Source: Parasphingopyxis algicola (GTDB lineage: Bacteria; Pseudomonadota; Alphaproteobacteria; Sphingomonadales; Sphingomonadaceae). Taken from it: a stretch of DNA of 64,000 nucleotides. Positions within the stretch are counted from its first letter, which is position 1. The number at the start of each line of letters is the position of its first letter. The notes beneath the pieces were generated by a model. That model was given only the letters and a program-made list of their open reading frames with translations, did no database searches and was not told the DNA's origin. Of this stretch, positions 50,294 through 59,782 are shown piece by piece. The DNA lies in contig NZ_CP051131.1 in NCBI RefSeq assembly GCF_013378075.1, positions 744,001-808,000 of the forward strand, written 5' to 3'. The translations under genes and the position numbers were made by a program.

Positions 50294-51047
50294 CCACGAG
50301 CATGGCCTCCGCCTTCTTGATCGCGGGCGGCGTGCCGATATCGAACCACAGGCCCTGATGCGCGAGGCCGTAGGCGCGACCCTGTTCGATCGCACGGTCC
50401 CAGAGGATGTTGGTCGAGAACGGTCCTGCCGGCGCATCGTCGAACAGGCGTTTGGACAGCAGCTGGATACCCGAATAGACGAACGGTGCGATCTTGCCGC
50501 GCCCGCGCCGCGAAATCCGGCCGACGCTGTCCATGTGGAAATCGCCGCGGCCCCTGTGGCAATGGGCATGCGCCTGCGGGACGAGGAGCAGCAGCGCATC
50601 CATCCTGTCGGGATCCCAGCGCGCGGCGAGCAGCCTGAGCGTATCGCTCGGTCCGTCGATCCACATGACGTCCGAGTTCAGGACGAAGAACGGATCGGCG
50701 TCGATCAGCGGCAGCGCCTTGGTGACCCCGCCCCCCGTTTCGAGCAGCTCGGCGCGCTCGTCCGACACGGTGATGTTGATATCGCCGCCGCGCCGCGCGA
50801 CATGCGCCTCGACCGCATCGGCGAGATAATGGACGTTGACGATCGCCTTGGCGACGCCGGCATCGCGCAGCCGGTCGAGCACATGATCGAGCAGCGCGCG
50901 GCCCTGTACCTGGATCAGCGGCTTCGGCGTCGTCGCCGTCAGCGGCCGCATCCGCTTGCCGAGGCCCGCCGCCATGACCATCGCGGTATCGACGGCCGGA
51001 CCTTCGGCCGCCGGACGGATCGCGAGGGGCGCGGTGAATTTGTTCAT
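50286..51047 (-). CDS. murU: N-acetylmuramate alpha-1-phosphate uridylyltransferase MurU
   Basis: This 253-residue nucleotidyltransferase has the signature VMAAGLGKRMRPLTATTPKPL near residue 24, the metal-site FFVLNSDVMWID near residue 117 and a C-terminal WFDIGTPPAI. With AmgK it forms the recycling bypass that turns MurNAc directly into UDP-MurNAc, a route associated with intrinsic fosfomycin tolerance in other bacteria. The ATG overlaps the amgK stop (ATGA), and its end overlaps addB by 8 bases. The tight amgK-murU pair supports MurU over other sugar-1-phosphate transferases. Confidence 0.93.
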   Translation of the reverse strand: MNKFTAPLAIRPAAEGPAVDTAMVMAAGLGKRMRPLTATTPKPLIQVQGRALLDHVLDRLRDAGVAKAIVNVHYLADAVEAHVARRGGDINITVSDERAELLETGGGVTKALPLIDADPFFVLNSDVMWIDGPSDTLRLLAARWDPDRMDALLLLVPQAHAHCHRGRGDFHMDSVGRISRRGRGKIAPFVYSGIQLLSKRLFDDAPAGPFSTNILWDRAIEQGRAYGLAHQGLWFDIGTPPAIKKAEAMLVDG

Positions 51048-52048
51048 CGCGGCGATCCCCCCTGCCAGGCGTCTGCCCGCTTCCCCATCGGTACATTCGC
51101 CGAGAACCAGGCGGTAACCGGCGCGAGAGCCGGATGCCGCAAGTCGCGCTCCAGATATTTCCAGACCCGCGCCTGATAGGACAGGTAGCGCGATTTGCCG
51201 TCGCGCTTCCACAGCCGGGTGAAGATACCCAGGATCTTGGCGTTGCGCTGCGCGCCGAGGATCGCATAGGCGGCGTCGAACGGAGGGCCGCCATCCACCG
51301 GGTTGGTCACGCGGTAATGGGTGAGCATATTCTCCTCGAGCTCGCGGGTGACATCGCGGCGCGCGTCCTGGAGCAACGATACGAGGTCATAGGCCGGATG
51401 CCCGGCCAGCGCGTCCTGGAAATCGAGCAGACCGAGCGCCCCGATCCCGTGCCGCCCTTCGAGCAGCATCAGGTTTTCCGCGTGATAGTCGCGCAGCACC
51501 GTGACCGGTTCGGGGAAATCCACGATCGGCGCGAGCACCTTTTGCCACGCCGCATCGAACGCCGTCTCATCGACGATCAGGTCGAGCGCCGGGGCATACC
51601 ATTCGGTGAACAGCCGTGCCTCGCGCAGATATTCGTCCATCGTATAGGGCGGCAGATCGCCGGCGCCGGAACGGTGCAGCACTCCGAGCAGGGTCACGGC
51701 ATCGCGATAGATGCGCGCCTCGCTCTCCGGCGCGGCGTCGACGACCTCGCGCATCCGCGCGTCGCCGAAATCCTCGAGCAGGATGAGGCCCTGCTCCAGA
51801 TCGCTCGCCATGATCTTGGGCGCGGCAAAGCCGAGCCTGTTCAGATGTTCGGCGACATCGATGAAGGGCCTGCTGTCCTCCTTGTCGGCCGGCGCATGCA
51901 TGAGCACGGCGGTCCGGCCGGGCGCGACGACGCGAAAATAGCGGCGGAACGAGGCATCGCCGGCGAGCGGCAGCAGCGCGCCGTCCACCCAGCCATTGGC
52001 GGCGAGGAAATCGGGCGCGGATTCGGGATTTTTCATGCTGGTGGCCAT
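51044..52048 (-). CDS. amgK: Anomeric MurNAc/GlcNAc kinase AmgK
   Basis: This 334-residue aminoglycoside phosphotransferase-fold kinase phosphorylates MurNAc (and GlcNAc) at C1 in cell-wall recycling. It shows the nucleotide-loop region GDASFRRYFRV, the catalytic loop RDYHAENLMLLE near residue 186 and the DFG-like LLDFQDALAGHPAYDLVSLL near residue 206. The ATG at 52048 was chosen because GGGAG lies just upstream; ATG at 52036, coupled as ATGA to the tsaE stop, is an alternative. It is followed by murU with an ATGA overlap. Confidence 0.92.
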   Translation of the reverse strand: MATSMKNPESAPDFLAANGWVDGALLPLAGDASFRRYFRVVAPGRTAVLMHAPADKEDSRPFIDVAEHLNRLGFAAPKIMASDLEQGLILLEDFGDARMREVVDAAPESEARIYRDAVTLLGVLHRSGAGDLPPYTMDEYLREARLFTEWYAPALDLIVDETAFDAAWQKVLAPIVDFPEPVTVLRDYHAENLMLLEGRHGIGALGLLDFQDALAGHPAYDLVSLLQDARRDVTRELEENMLTHYRVTNPVDGGPPFDAAYAILGAQRNAKILGIFTRLWKRDGKSRYLSYQARVWKYLERDLRHPALAPVTAWFSANVPMGKRADAWQGGSPR

Positions 52049-52515
52049 CGCGTCTCCCAAGCGGGCGGAACCGTCGCTGTCAAGCGCCGAGCGGCGGACC
52101 GCCCATCCCCGCCCGCGCCCCGTTTATGCGCGATGGAAAGGTGCAGCCGCAACGCATCCTCCCACAGTCCCGCGCCGAGCCGTTCGGGCCATTCGATCAG
52201 CATCGCGACCTCCCGCCGCGCCTCGTCCAGCCCCAGTTCCAACGCCTCTTCCGGGTCTTCGAGCCGATAGAGATCGATATGCCAGACGGGAATGCGCGTT
52301 TCGGGCGGCTCATAGGGCTGGACGATGGCGAATGTCGGGCTGGGTGCTTCCGTTTCGAGGCCGAACGCCTGCAAAATGCCCCGCGCCAGCGTCGTCTTGC
52401 CCGCGCCGAGATCGCCGAACAGGGCGATAGCATCGCCGGGACGGAGGATAGAGGCGATGCGGGCGCCGAATGCGAGCGTCGCCTGTTCGTCCGCCAGTAT
52501 CAACTCCTCGCCCAT
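52033..52515 (-). CDS. tsaE: tRNA threonylcarbamoyladenosine biosynthesis ATPase TsaE
   Basis: TsaE is the P-loop ATPase that works with TsaB and TsaD to make the t6A modification of tRNA. The 160-residue protein has Walker A FGDLGAGKTTLARGIL near residue 33, the PSPTFAIVQPY segment near residue 60 and HIDLYRLEDPEEA near residue 77, all typical. The internal ATG giving MGEELILADE was chosen, as upstream in-frame residues do not resemble the family. It heads the tsaE-amgK-murU-addB run. Confidence 0.95.
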   Translation of the reverse strand: MGEELILADEQATLAFGARIASILRPGDAIALFGDLGAGKTTLARGILQAFGLETEAPSPTFAIVQPYEPPETRIPVWHIDLYRLEDPEEALELGLDEARREVAMLIEWPERLGAGLWEDALRLHLSIAHKRGAGGDGRSAARRLTATVPPAWETRWPPA

Positions 52516-52671
52516 GCCCTTTCCGATAAAGCCAATGGGCGCGCGGCGGAAGCCTGTTTCGGGCCAGACTGTACGGACGATGGGCGAACCATCTTCGTCC
52601 GCAAATGCTCTTCCCTTTATACCGCAATGCAACACTGCTAGACAATCAAGCGCTTAGAAGAAGGAGTATCC

Positions 52672-53463
52672 GTGCTACACGAATTGTCCGATATCGATAC
52701 CGACAGACTGCATAATGTGCGTTTCCCTAAGGAATCATCGTACGACTTCGATCAGAACCAGGCCTTTTTCTTCCTCGAAGAGGATGGCGAGGAACGCAAA
52801 ATCCGGTTCCACGATTATGATGCGATCTACGACCGCCCCGGCCTTTACGAACAGCTCTTTTACGACCGCCTGCAATGCGCATCTCCTCAACGCGTAGTCG
52901 ATGCGCTCGCCAATGCCGTAAAGGAGGCCGAGGATCGGGTCGAAACGCTGCGGGTACTCGATCTGGGCGCTGGAAACGGCATCGTCGGGGAGGAACTGAA
53001 ACGGTTCAACGTTGCGCGGCTGGTCGGCGCGGACATCATTCCCGAAGCGGAACAGGCGGCCACGCGCGATCGGCCCGGCGTGTATGACGATTATCTGGTG
53101 GCCGACATTACCGCGCTCGATGCGAAGCAAAAGCAGTCGCTCGAGGATTGGCGGTTTTCGGCGATGACCACGGTGGCGGCCCTGGGCTTCGACGATATTC
53201 CCGCCGAAGCCTTTCTGAGCGCGGCCAACATCATTTCGGACCGGGGCTGGATCGCCTTCACGATCCGCACCGATTTCCTGTCCAACGAAGACGCATCGGG
53301 CTTCGCGCAGCTGATCAAGGCGCTGCTCTATGGCGATCTCGTCGAGCTGCACCATCTCGAACGCTATCGGCACCGGCTGTCGATCGACGGCGATCCCATT
53401 TTCTACTTCACGATCATCGCCAGAAAACGCGGCCCGCTCTCGAGGGATTTGCTCGACGGCTGA
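52672..53463 (+). CDS. Class I SAM-dependent methyltransferase
   Basis: This 263-residue protein has motif I VLDLGAGNGIVGEEL near residue 94, an acidic strand-2 end (VGADIIPEA) and a C-terminal FTIIARK strand typical of the class I fold. The N-terminal part is unusually acidic and aromatic (YDFDQNQAFFFLEEDGEE). GTG start after AAGGAG. Substrate unknown. It lies in opposite orientation between tsaE and the DivL-like gene, which usually neighbour each other, so it may be an inserted gene; the inverted-repeat element at its 3' end supports this weakly. Confidence 0.88.
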   Translation: MLHELSDIDTDRLHNVRFPKESSYDFDQNQAFFFLEEDGEERKIRFHDYDAIYDRPGLYEQLFYDRLQCASPQRVVDALANAVKEAEDRVETLRVLDLGAGNGIVGEELKRFNVARLVGADIIPEAEQAATRDRPGVYDDYLVADITALDAKQKQSLEDWRFSAMTTVAALGFDDIPAEAFLSAANIISDRGWIAFTIRTDFLSNEDASGFAQLIKALLYGDLVELHHLERYRHRLSIDGDPIFYFTIIARKRGPLSRDLLDG

Positions 53464-53479
53464 CGGATTACAGTATCAC

Positions 53480-53553
53480 GGTGATAGTGCACTTAATTCA
53501 TTTACGAGAGTGAGGCTGGCAACGACTTCGCGGCAGTTAAGTGCACTGTCACC
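53480..53553. repeat. 74-base element with 17-base terminal inverted repeats
   Basis: GGTGATAGTGCACTTAA at 53480-53496 and TTAAGTGCACTGTCACC at 53537-53553 are inverted copies with one mismatch, separated by 40 bases. The element lies between the convergent methyltransferase and DivL-like genes. It could be a miniature mobile or REP-like element, or a large bidirectional terminator stem; no T-run follows. Confidence 0.7.
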
Positions 53554-53565
53554 CTGTCACCGAAA

Positions 53566-55908
53566 TTACCCCCGCCCCAGCACAATCGTCACGAACGTCC
53601 CCTCGCCCGGTTCGCTTTCGAGTTCGAGCGTTCCGCCATGCGCCTCCACAAACTGTTTCGTCAGCGGCAGGCCGAGGCCCAGCGCGCGCGACTGCTGTTC
53701 GCCCGCGCCGCGGTGGAACCGGTCGAAGACGCGGGCCTTTTCGTTCTCCGCGATGCCGACGCCATTGTCGGAGATAGTGATCCGCGCCTCGGTCGTCGTG
53801 CCTTCGGCGTGGAGCAGGACGCGGCCGCCTTCGGGCGTATAGCGGATCGCATTGCGCAGCAGATGGTCGAGCGACTGGCGCAACCGACGCGCGTCGCCGG
53901 TCACGCTGCCCACCGACCAGTCGATCTCGGCGACGAATTCGTGGTTGCGGGCGGCGGCCCGCTGACGCGCATCGGCGGCTGCTTCCTCGCAGACCAGCTG
54001 CAGATCGACCTCGGCCTTCTCCATCGGCAGATCCTCGGCCTCGCCCTGGGCGAGATCGAGCACCTCGTCGATCTGGACGCGCAGCGTCGCGACGGAATCG
54101 AGGATCGCCTTCACATAATCGCCCGCCTGTTCGGGCAGCTCGCCCGCATAGCCGCCGTCGAGCATCTCGGCGAAACCCGCGATCGAGGTTAGCGGCGTGC
54201 GCAGTTCGTAGCTGATGTTGGAGACGAAAGCCGTCTTGAGCCGGTCGGCGGCCTCGAGCGCCTCGTTGCGCTCGATCAGCGCCGCCTCGATCCGCTTGCT
54301 GTCCGAGATGTCGAGCAGGGTGAACAGCGCATTGCCGTCGGGCAGCGGCACCGCGGCAAAATCGAAATAGCGGCCGTCGCGCAGGGCCAGCCGGCCGCCC
54401 TGCTGCTGCCGCTCGCTGGTGGCGACGCGCACCGCATTCTGGATCGCCTCGGCACTGCCGCCGCCGAGAAACTGGCCGGCAATCGCATCGGTGAGATCGT
54501 CCACCCGGGGATGCGCGGCGAGCGTCTCCTCGGCAAACCCCCAGATCTCCCGAAACCGCCGGTTCCAGATATGGAGCCGCCCGTCCGCCGCGAACACGCC
54601 GATCGCCTCGGAAAGATTGTCCAGTGTCGCGGTCCGGACGCGCAGCAGGATATCGCGCGCGCTCGCCAGCTGCGCCTGCTCGGTCCGGTCCTCGAAGATC
54701 AGCAGCAGGCCGCCGTCCGGCAGCGGCTGGGCCACCACGCGCAGATGCGTGCCATCGGTCAGCAGCCAATTCTCCTCGATCGGCTCGTCGCCCGACTGGA
54801 ACCATTGGCGCCGCTCGGCCTTCCATTCGGGGAAATCGCGCGCTTCGGGCACCCGGTCCGCCTCTCGCATCCGATCGAGTACGCGATCGAATTCGGGGCG
54901 GTCGGCCAGCCATTCGGTCTTCATTTCGAAGATGCGCTGAAACGGCTGGTTGGAAAAGATGAGCGTGCGATCCGCACCGAACTGCGCGACGCCGGCCGAG
55001 AGCAGGTCGAGCATGTCGCGCTGCGCCCGGGCGAAGCGGCCGAGCTCGGCGCGCGCCTGTTCGAGCTGCTCGACATCGACGGCATAGCCGGCGACCCCGG
55101 CTTCTCCCAGCGGCACGTCGACGATCTGCATCATCCGCCGTTCACCGCCCAGCGTCGCCGGAACGGTGCGGACATGCGCCTTCTCTTCCTCCCGGACGCG
55201 CGCCGCGACCGCCTGGGCGCTGTCCCGTCCCGACATTTCGACCAGTTCGAGCCCGCGGGCGATCACCTCGGCCGCATTCTCCGCCTCGACGGCGCGGACA
55301 TAGGCCTGGTTGACGAGCGTGAGGCGCAGATCCGGAGCGCGGTGCCACATCGGGAAGGGCGCGGCCTCGATCAGCCCGGACAGCGCGTCCAGCGCCTCGA
55401 CCGCCCGGTCCGCGCGGCTGGTCAATGCCAGGATCTCGCTACGGGTGTCGGTGGCGTCGAAGATCCAGATCATCGCCGCCTGGTTGCCGCCCAGTTCGTC
55501 GGGCGCAGGCCCGCCCTGCGCGTACAGGATGCGGTCGGAACCAGTGACGCGCAGCTCCATCCCGAACGGCTTGGCCGTGCGGCAGGCGGCCTTCACGGTT
55601 TCCGAAAAATCGGCGAATCGGTCCTCGCTGAGTACGTCCTTCAGATCGGCGAGGCGCTTCGGCGGCGCCGAGAAGCCGAGCCATTCGGCGAGCCCGGGGC
55701 CCGCATCGATCCGGCCCTTCAGGTCGATCACCAAGAACACGGTCGGCGCGCTTTCGAGCAGCATGCCGCCCCGCCGCGCCGCCGCCGCGGCCTGCTCGCC
55801 CGCCGCCTTGCGTTTCAGCCCGAGAACGGTCGCCCAGACGGCCAGGCCCAGCCAGGCGGCGAGCAGCATGCCGGTGAAAACGGCCGCAGTCGTCGAAATC
55901 GTGATCAT
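53566..55908 (-). CDS. DivL-like PAS kinase with tyrosine in place of the phospho-acceptor histidine
   Basis: This 780-residue membrane sensor-kinase-like protein has one N-terminal membrane helix (TGMLLAAWLGLAVWATVL), several PAS-type regions between about 45 and 540, a dimerisation domain and a complete HATPase (LLRNAIRYTPEGG, ISDNGVGIAE, LGLGLPLTKQFVEAHGG). The H-box reads NISYELRTPLTS: residue 567 (codon 54208-54210, TAC) is Tyr where active kinases have His. In Caulobacter the cell-cycle regulator DivL has the same change and acts on CckA under control of DivK. The position near tsaE and ahcY also fits DivL. Orthology is inferred, not tested. Confidence 0.85.
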   Translation of the reverse strand: MITISTTAAVFTGMLLAAWLGLAVWATVLGLKRKAAGEQAAAAARRGGMLLESAPTVFLVIDLKGRIDAGPGLAEWLGFSAPPKRLADLKDVLSEDRFADFSETVKAACRTAKPFGMELRVTGSDRILYAQGGPAPDELGGNQAAMIWIFDATDTRSEILALTSRADRAVEALDALSGLIEAAPFPMWHRAPDLRLTLVNQAYVRAVEAENAAEVIARGLELVEMSGRDSAQAVAARVREEEKAHVRTVPATLGGERRMMQIVDVPLGEAGVAGYAVDVEQLEQARAELGRFARAQRDMLDLLSAGVAQFGADRTLIFSNQPFQRIFEMKTEWLADRPEFDRVLDRMREADRVPEARDFPEWKAERRQWFQSGDEPIEENWLLTDGTHLRVVAQPLPDGGLLLIFEDRTEQAQLASARDILLRVRTATLDNLSEAIGVFAADGRLHIWNRRFREIWGFAEETLAAHPRVDDLTDAIAGQFLGGGSAEAIQNAVRVATSERQQQGGRLALRDGRYFDFAAVPLPDGNALFTLLDISDSKRIEAALIERNEALEAADRLKTAFVSNISYELRTPLTSIAGFAEMLDGGYAGELPEQAGDYVKAILDSVATLRVQIDEVLDLAQGEAEDLPMEKAEVDLQLVCEEAAADARQRAAARNHEFVAEIDWSVGSVTGDARRLRQSLDHLLRNAIRYTPEGGRVLLHAEGTTTEARITISDNGVGIAENEKARVFDRFHRGAGEQQSRALGLGLPLTKQFVEAHGGTLELESEPGEGTFVTIVLGRG

Positions 55909-56038
55909 TATGCGCTGCCGCCCCGAACCATGGGAGCGCTTCTAGCCCCTCGATGGGGGGTTCGGGAAGACGCGATGCCCGCCAGGCTGGGAGTGATCGG
56001 GCGAATTACCGCCCGTGCCGATTACCCGGGCGGGACCG

Positions 56039-58183
56039 CTAAAAGCTAAACCGGGCTCCGAACCGGAAGTCGCGACCCGCAAGCGGAACGAAATCCTTCG
56101 TGAAGGAGGCGTGGCGCCGCGCGTTAACGTCGAAGAGATTGTTGACCGACGCAAACAGCGATGTGCCGTTCGCCCGTCCCCAGGGCCGCCAGGCGATCGA
56201 CGCGTTGACCAAGGTGAAATCGTCGGTCGTTGTTTCGAACGCCGCGACGCGATCCTGTTCGGCCACCCATTCCACTTCGGCGCGGGCGTCGAAATTGTCC
56301 GACTGGGCTTCGAGACCACCCAACAGGCGCAACGGCGGTATCCGTGGAACCGGGCCGCCGCCATTTTCGATGCTCGCGCGGACATAATCGGCCACGGCGT
56401 CCGCATTGATCCGGAACTCGCCAACTTCGGCCAGGGTCGCGGAAATCTCGGCTTCAAAGCCATAATAGGTCGCATCGCGCTGGAAATATTGGAAGACCGG
56501 GAGATCGTCTTCCTCCTCGCCCGTTGCGGTATCGAAAATGAAATCGTCGAACCAGCTCACATAGCCCGTCAGCGCAAAGTTCACGCCGCCGGCTTCGCCG
56601 CGAATATAGCCTTCTAGCCCGATGCTCTTTTCAGTGTCGAAATTGGGGTTGCCGATCTCGAATGCCTGGGTCGCGATATGCGGCCCGTTGGAGAACAGCT
56701 CTTCGGCCGACGGCGCGCGTTCGGCGCGCGAGAAGTTCGCGCCGATGATGACGCCGGGCGCAACATCGACATTGGCGCCGATCGCGCCGGAAAAGGCGTT
56801 GAAACTGCGGTCGACGCCGACCGGTCCGGAGCTGACATTGGTGTGTTCGTAACGACCGGCCACCTCGACATGAAGCGCGCCGACATCAAATTCCTGCAGC
56901 GTAAACAGGCCGACCTGCTCGGTATTGTTTTCCGGTACAAAGGCTTCCGCCCCGATCGCATCGAAATCGCGAACATAGAGCTGTGTGCCGATGACACCGC
57001 GCCAGCTTCCCTGCGCACGCTGGACAAATTCGAGCCGCCCTTCAAAACCATCGACGAAGAACCGGGTGCCGACCTCATCACCCTCGAATTCGGTATGGGT
57101 ATAGTCCGAATAGCCAAGGCGGATACGGATGCTGTCGAGAAAGCCGTTGGCAACCCGGATCTCACCGCGCAGATCGGCGCGAATTTGCTCCAGATCGATG
57201 GTGACGGGGCCTTCTTCCTCTTCTTCCTCTTCACCTTCTTCTTCGCCCTCTTCATGGGCATGTTCGGCGCCGGGACGAGCCGGGATACCGTAATCGCTGC
57301 CGAAATAGCTGACCGATACGCCAATATTGCCCCATTCCTCGATCAGCGCGAGCCCGGCACCGCCGGTGAGCGTTTCGACCGCCGAGTTGGGAATGGTGCC
57401 GCGGAGATTGGCGAGTTCGAGCGCTTCTTCCGCCTCACCGAGATTGCCTTCCTCGGTTTCTTCGGCGGCGATTTCGAGCTGTTCGGCCCGCAGCGCCGGC
57501 GAAAGCGCGAAGCCGGATATGTCGAGATCATCGCTGTCGCGATAGCTGCCGTCGACATGCAGGACGAGATTGGACGTCAGGGGAAGGTCTACGCCGCCCG
57601 CAATGCTCCATTCGTCCGCAGCGGACCCATAGGAAGTGACCGCGTCGATATGGATCGGTTCGTCGGGAATTTCCCGCGGAATACGCCGGTCGAATACGTT
57701 GACCGCGCCGCCGATGGCCTGGCTGCCGAAGAGCAGTGCCGCCGGGCCGCGCAGCACCTCGATCCGGTAGGCGGTGATCGGATCGATAGTAACGGCATGG
57801 TCGGCCGAGGTGTTCGACGCATCGATCGCGCCGATACCGTCAGTCAGGACGCGGATCCGCTCACCCTGAAAGCCGCGCAACACCGGCCGCGACGCGCCGG
57901 GCGTGAAAGAGGTGGCCGAAACACCCGGCAAGGCGGTGAGCACATCGCCGATCTGAGGGCGGATCGCCTGATCAAGATCGGTTCCCGACAAGGTCGACGT
58001 GCCAGCGAGCAGATCGAGTTCGTCAACAAAGGATGCAGTCACAACGATCTGCGCACTGGCATCGCCGTGAAAATCATCGCCGGAGGGCTGTTCGCTGGCA
58101 TCCTGAGCGATGGCGGGAACGGAAAGAAATGCGACGCTTGCCGCGAGAACGGCCTTGGCCGAGAGGGAATGTCTGTAGGTCAT
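56039..58183 (-). CDS. TonB-dependent receptor, possibly for zinc (ZnuD-like)
   Basis: This 714-residue outer-membrane receptor has a signal peptide (ASVAFLSVPAIA), an N-terminal plug (RPVLRGFQGERIRVLTDGIG, EVLRGPAALLFGSQAIGG) and a 22-strand-type barrel ending in RFGARFSF with the terminal Phe. Around residue 300 a predicted outer loop contains EHAHEEG followed by a nearly pure run of Glu, a plausible metal-collecting segment as in zinc receptors. A palindrome resembling a Zur box lies 16 bases upstream of the ATG. It is inserted between the DivL-like gene and ahcY. Copper, nickel or haem uptake are alternatives. Confidence 0.88.
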   Translation of the reverse strand: MTYRHSLSAKAVLAASVAFLSVPAIAQDASEQPSGDDFHGDASAQIVVTASFVDELDLLAGTSTLSGTDLDQAIRPQIGDVLTALPGVSATSFTPGASRPVLRGFQGERIRVLTDGIGAIDASNTSADHAVTIDPITAYRIEVLRGPAALLFGSQAIGGAVNVFDRRIPREIPDEPIHIDAVTSYGSAADEWSIAGGVDLPLTSNLVLHVDGSYRDSDDLDISGFALSPALRAEQLEIAAEETEEGNLGEAEEALELANLRGTIPNSAVETLTGGAGLALIEEWGNIGVSVSYFGSDYGIPARPGAEHAHEEGEEEGEEEEEEEGPVTIDLEQIRADLRGEIRVANGFLDSIRIRLGYSDYTHTEFEGDEVGTRFFVDGFEGRLEFVQRAQGSWRGVIGTQLYVRDFDAIGAEAFVPENNTEQVGLFTLQEFDVGALHVEVAGRYEHTNVSSGPVGVDRSFNAFSGAIGANVDVAPGVIIGANFSRAERAPSAEELFSNGPHIATQAFEIGNPNFDTEKSIGLEGYIRGEAGGVNFALTGYVSWFDDFIFDTATGEEEDDLPVFQYFQRDATYYGFEAEISATLAEVGEFRINADAVADYVRASIENGGGPVPRIPPLRLLGGLEAQSDNFDARAEVEWVAEQDRVAAFETTTDDFTLVNASIAWRPWGRANGTSLFASVNNLFDVNARRHASFTKDFVPLAGRDFRFGARFSF

Positions 58184-58198
58184 GCCGGTGGCCTATTC

Positions 58199-58216
58199 GG
58201 TATGTGACAACATATC
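58199..58216 (-). promoter_or_regulatory. Candidate Zur-type operator before the TonB-dependent receptor
   Basis: On the minus strand GATATGTTGTCACATACC lies 16 bases upstream of the receptor start. It agrees at about 15 of 18 positions with the alphaproteobacterial Zur-like palindrome GATATGTTATAACATATC as I recall it. No regulator gene is in the window. Confidence 0.4.
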
Positions 58217-58290
58217 AATCGCAGATGAGAACGGTTCGTCTAACGGACGGGGCGGTTCATCGATCCGTCCGCCCCCTGCCCGTCCCAGAC

Positions 58291-58327
58291 AAAAAAGGGG
58301 CGCCCATCGCACCGGATGGACGCCCCT
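58291..58327 (-). terminator. Intrinsic terminator of ahcY
   Basis: Read on the minus strand, AGGGGCGTCCATC pairs with GATGGGCGCCCCT (13 pairs, one mismatch, 6-base loop) and is followed by six T. It lies about 22 bases after the ahcY stop and isolates ahcY from the receptor gene. Confidence 0.85.
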
Positions 58328-58348
58328 CTCGATCGGGTTCGGCTTCGC

Positions 58349-59758
58349 CTAGTAGCGATACTGGTCCGTCTTGTACGGCCCATGCTGTTCGACGCCGATA
58401 TAGCTGGCCTGCTCTTTCGAGAGCTCGGTCAGCTGGACACCGAGCTTGTCGAGATGGAGCTTGGCGACCTTCTCGTCGAGATGCTTGGGCAGCACATAGA
58501 CCTGATGGCCGTAGGTGCCGTGATTGGTGAACAGTTCGATCTGGGCAAGCACCTGGTTGGTGAAGCTCGCCGACATCACGAAGCTCGGATGGCCGGTCGC
58601 ATTGCCGAGGTTGAGCAGGCGCCCCTGCGAGAGGAGCAGCATCCGCTTACCGTCCGGGAAGGTGTACATGTCGACCTGCGGCTTGACCTCGACATGTTCG
58701 AGATTCTTGAGCGCGCCGACCTGAATCTCATTGTCGAAATGGCCGATATTGCCGACGATGGCCATGTCCTTCATCGCGCGCATATGATCGAGCGTGAGGA
58801 CATCCTTGTTGCCGGTCGCGGTCACGAAGATGTCGGCGCGCGGTGCGGCCTCGTCCATCGTCACGACTTCGAAGCCGTCCATCGCTGCCTGCAGCGCGCA
58901 GATCGGATCGATTTCCGTCACCATCACACGGGCGCCGGCGCCGCGCAGCGATGCCGCCGAGCCCTTGCCGACATCGCCATAGCCGGCGACGCAGGCGGTC
59001 TTGCCCGCCATCATCACGTCGGTCGCGCGGCGGATGCCGTCGACCAGCGATTCCTTGCAGCCATATTTGTTGTCGAATTTCGACTTGGTGACGCTGTCGT
59101 TCACGTTGATCGCCGGGAAAGGCAGCTTCGCCTGCTTGGCGAGTTCGTAAAGCCGCAGGACACCGGTCGTCGTTTCTTCGGACACGCCCTTGATCGCGTC
59201 GCGCGTCCTGGTGAAGAAGCCGGGGCTCGTTTCAAGGCGCTTCTTCAGCACCTTCTGCATTTCCTCTTCTTCCTCATTGGTCGGCGCGGGCATGTCCTCG
59301 CCCTCTTCGACGCGCGCGCCCCAGATGATGTACATCGTGGCATCGCCGCCATCGTCGAGGATCATGTTGCAGGGCTCTTCGCCCCACTGGAAGATGTGAT
59401 CGACATATTCCCAGTATTCGGCCAGCGTCTCACCCTTCTTGGCGAAGACCGGCACGCCCGAGGCCGCGATCACGGCGGCCGCATGGTCCTGCGTCGAATA
59501 GATGTTGCACGAGGCCCAGCGCACCTCGGCGCCGAGCGCCGTCAGCGTCTCGATCAGCGCGGCGGTCTGGATCGTCATGTGGAGGCAGCCGGCAATGCGC
59601 GCGCCCTTCAAGGGCTGCTCCTGGCCATATTCCTCGCGCGTCGCCATGAGGCCCGGCATTTCGGTTTCCGCGATATCGAGTTCGCGCCGGCCGTAATCGG
59701 CGAGGCCGATATCGGCGACAATATAATCCTGTTTGGCTTCAAGGACGTCGGTGGCCAT
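58349..59758 (-). CDS. ahcY: Adenosylhomocysteinase
   Basis: AhcY hydrolyses S-adenosylhomocysteine to homocysteine and adenosine, relieving methyltransferase inhibition. The 469-residue protein contains the substrate-domain motif [13 protein letters not shown] near residue 55, the NAD-binding [20 protein letters not shown] near residue 260, and the C-terminal [12 protein letters not shown] and final KTDQYRY. An insertion of about 40 charged residues ([20 protein letters not shown]) near residue 150 is typical of the longer bacterial form. ATG start with AGGAG upstream. It is transcribed alone with its own promoter, operator, leader and terminator. Confidence 0.98.
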   Translation of the reverse strand: MATDVLEAKQDYIVADIGLADYGRRELDIAETEMPGLMATREEYGQEQPLKGARIAGCLHMTIQTAALIETLTALGAEVRWASCNIYSTQDHAAAVIAASGVPVFAKKGETLAEYWEYVDHIFQWGEEPCNMILDDGGDATMYIIWGARVEEGEDMPAPTNEEEEEMQKVLKKRLETSPGFFTRTRDAIKGVSEETTTGVLRLYELAKQAKLPFPAINVNDSVTKSKFDNKYGCKESLVDGIRRATDVMMAGKTACVAGYGDVGKGSAASLRGAGARVMVTEIDPICALQAAMDGFEVVTMDEAAPRADIFVTATGNKDVLTLDHMRAMKDMAIVGNIGHFDNEIQVGALKNLEHVEVKPQVDMYTFPDGKRMLLLSQGRLLNLGNATGHPSFVMSASFTNQVLAQIELFTNHGTYGHQVYVLPKHLDEKVAKLHLDKLGVQLTELSKEQASYIGVEQHGPYKTDQYRY

Positions 59759-59782
59759 GAAGAAGGCTCCTGTTCGAATAGG

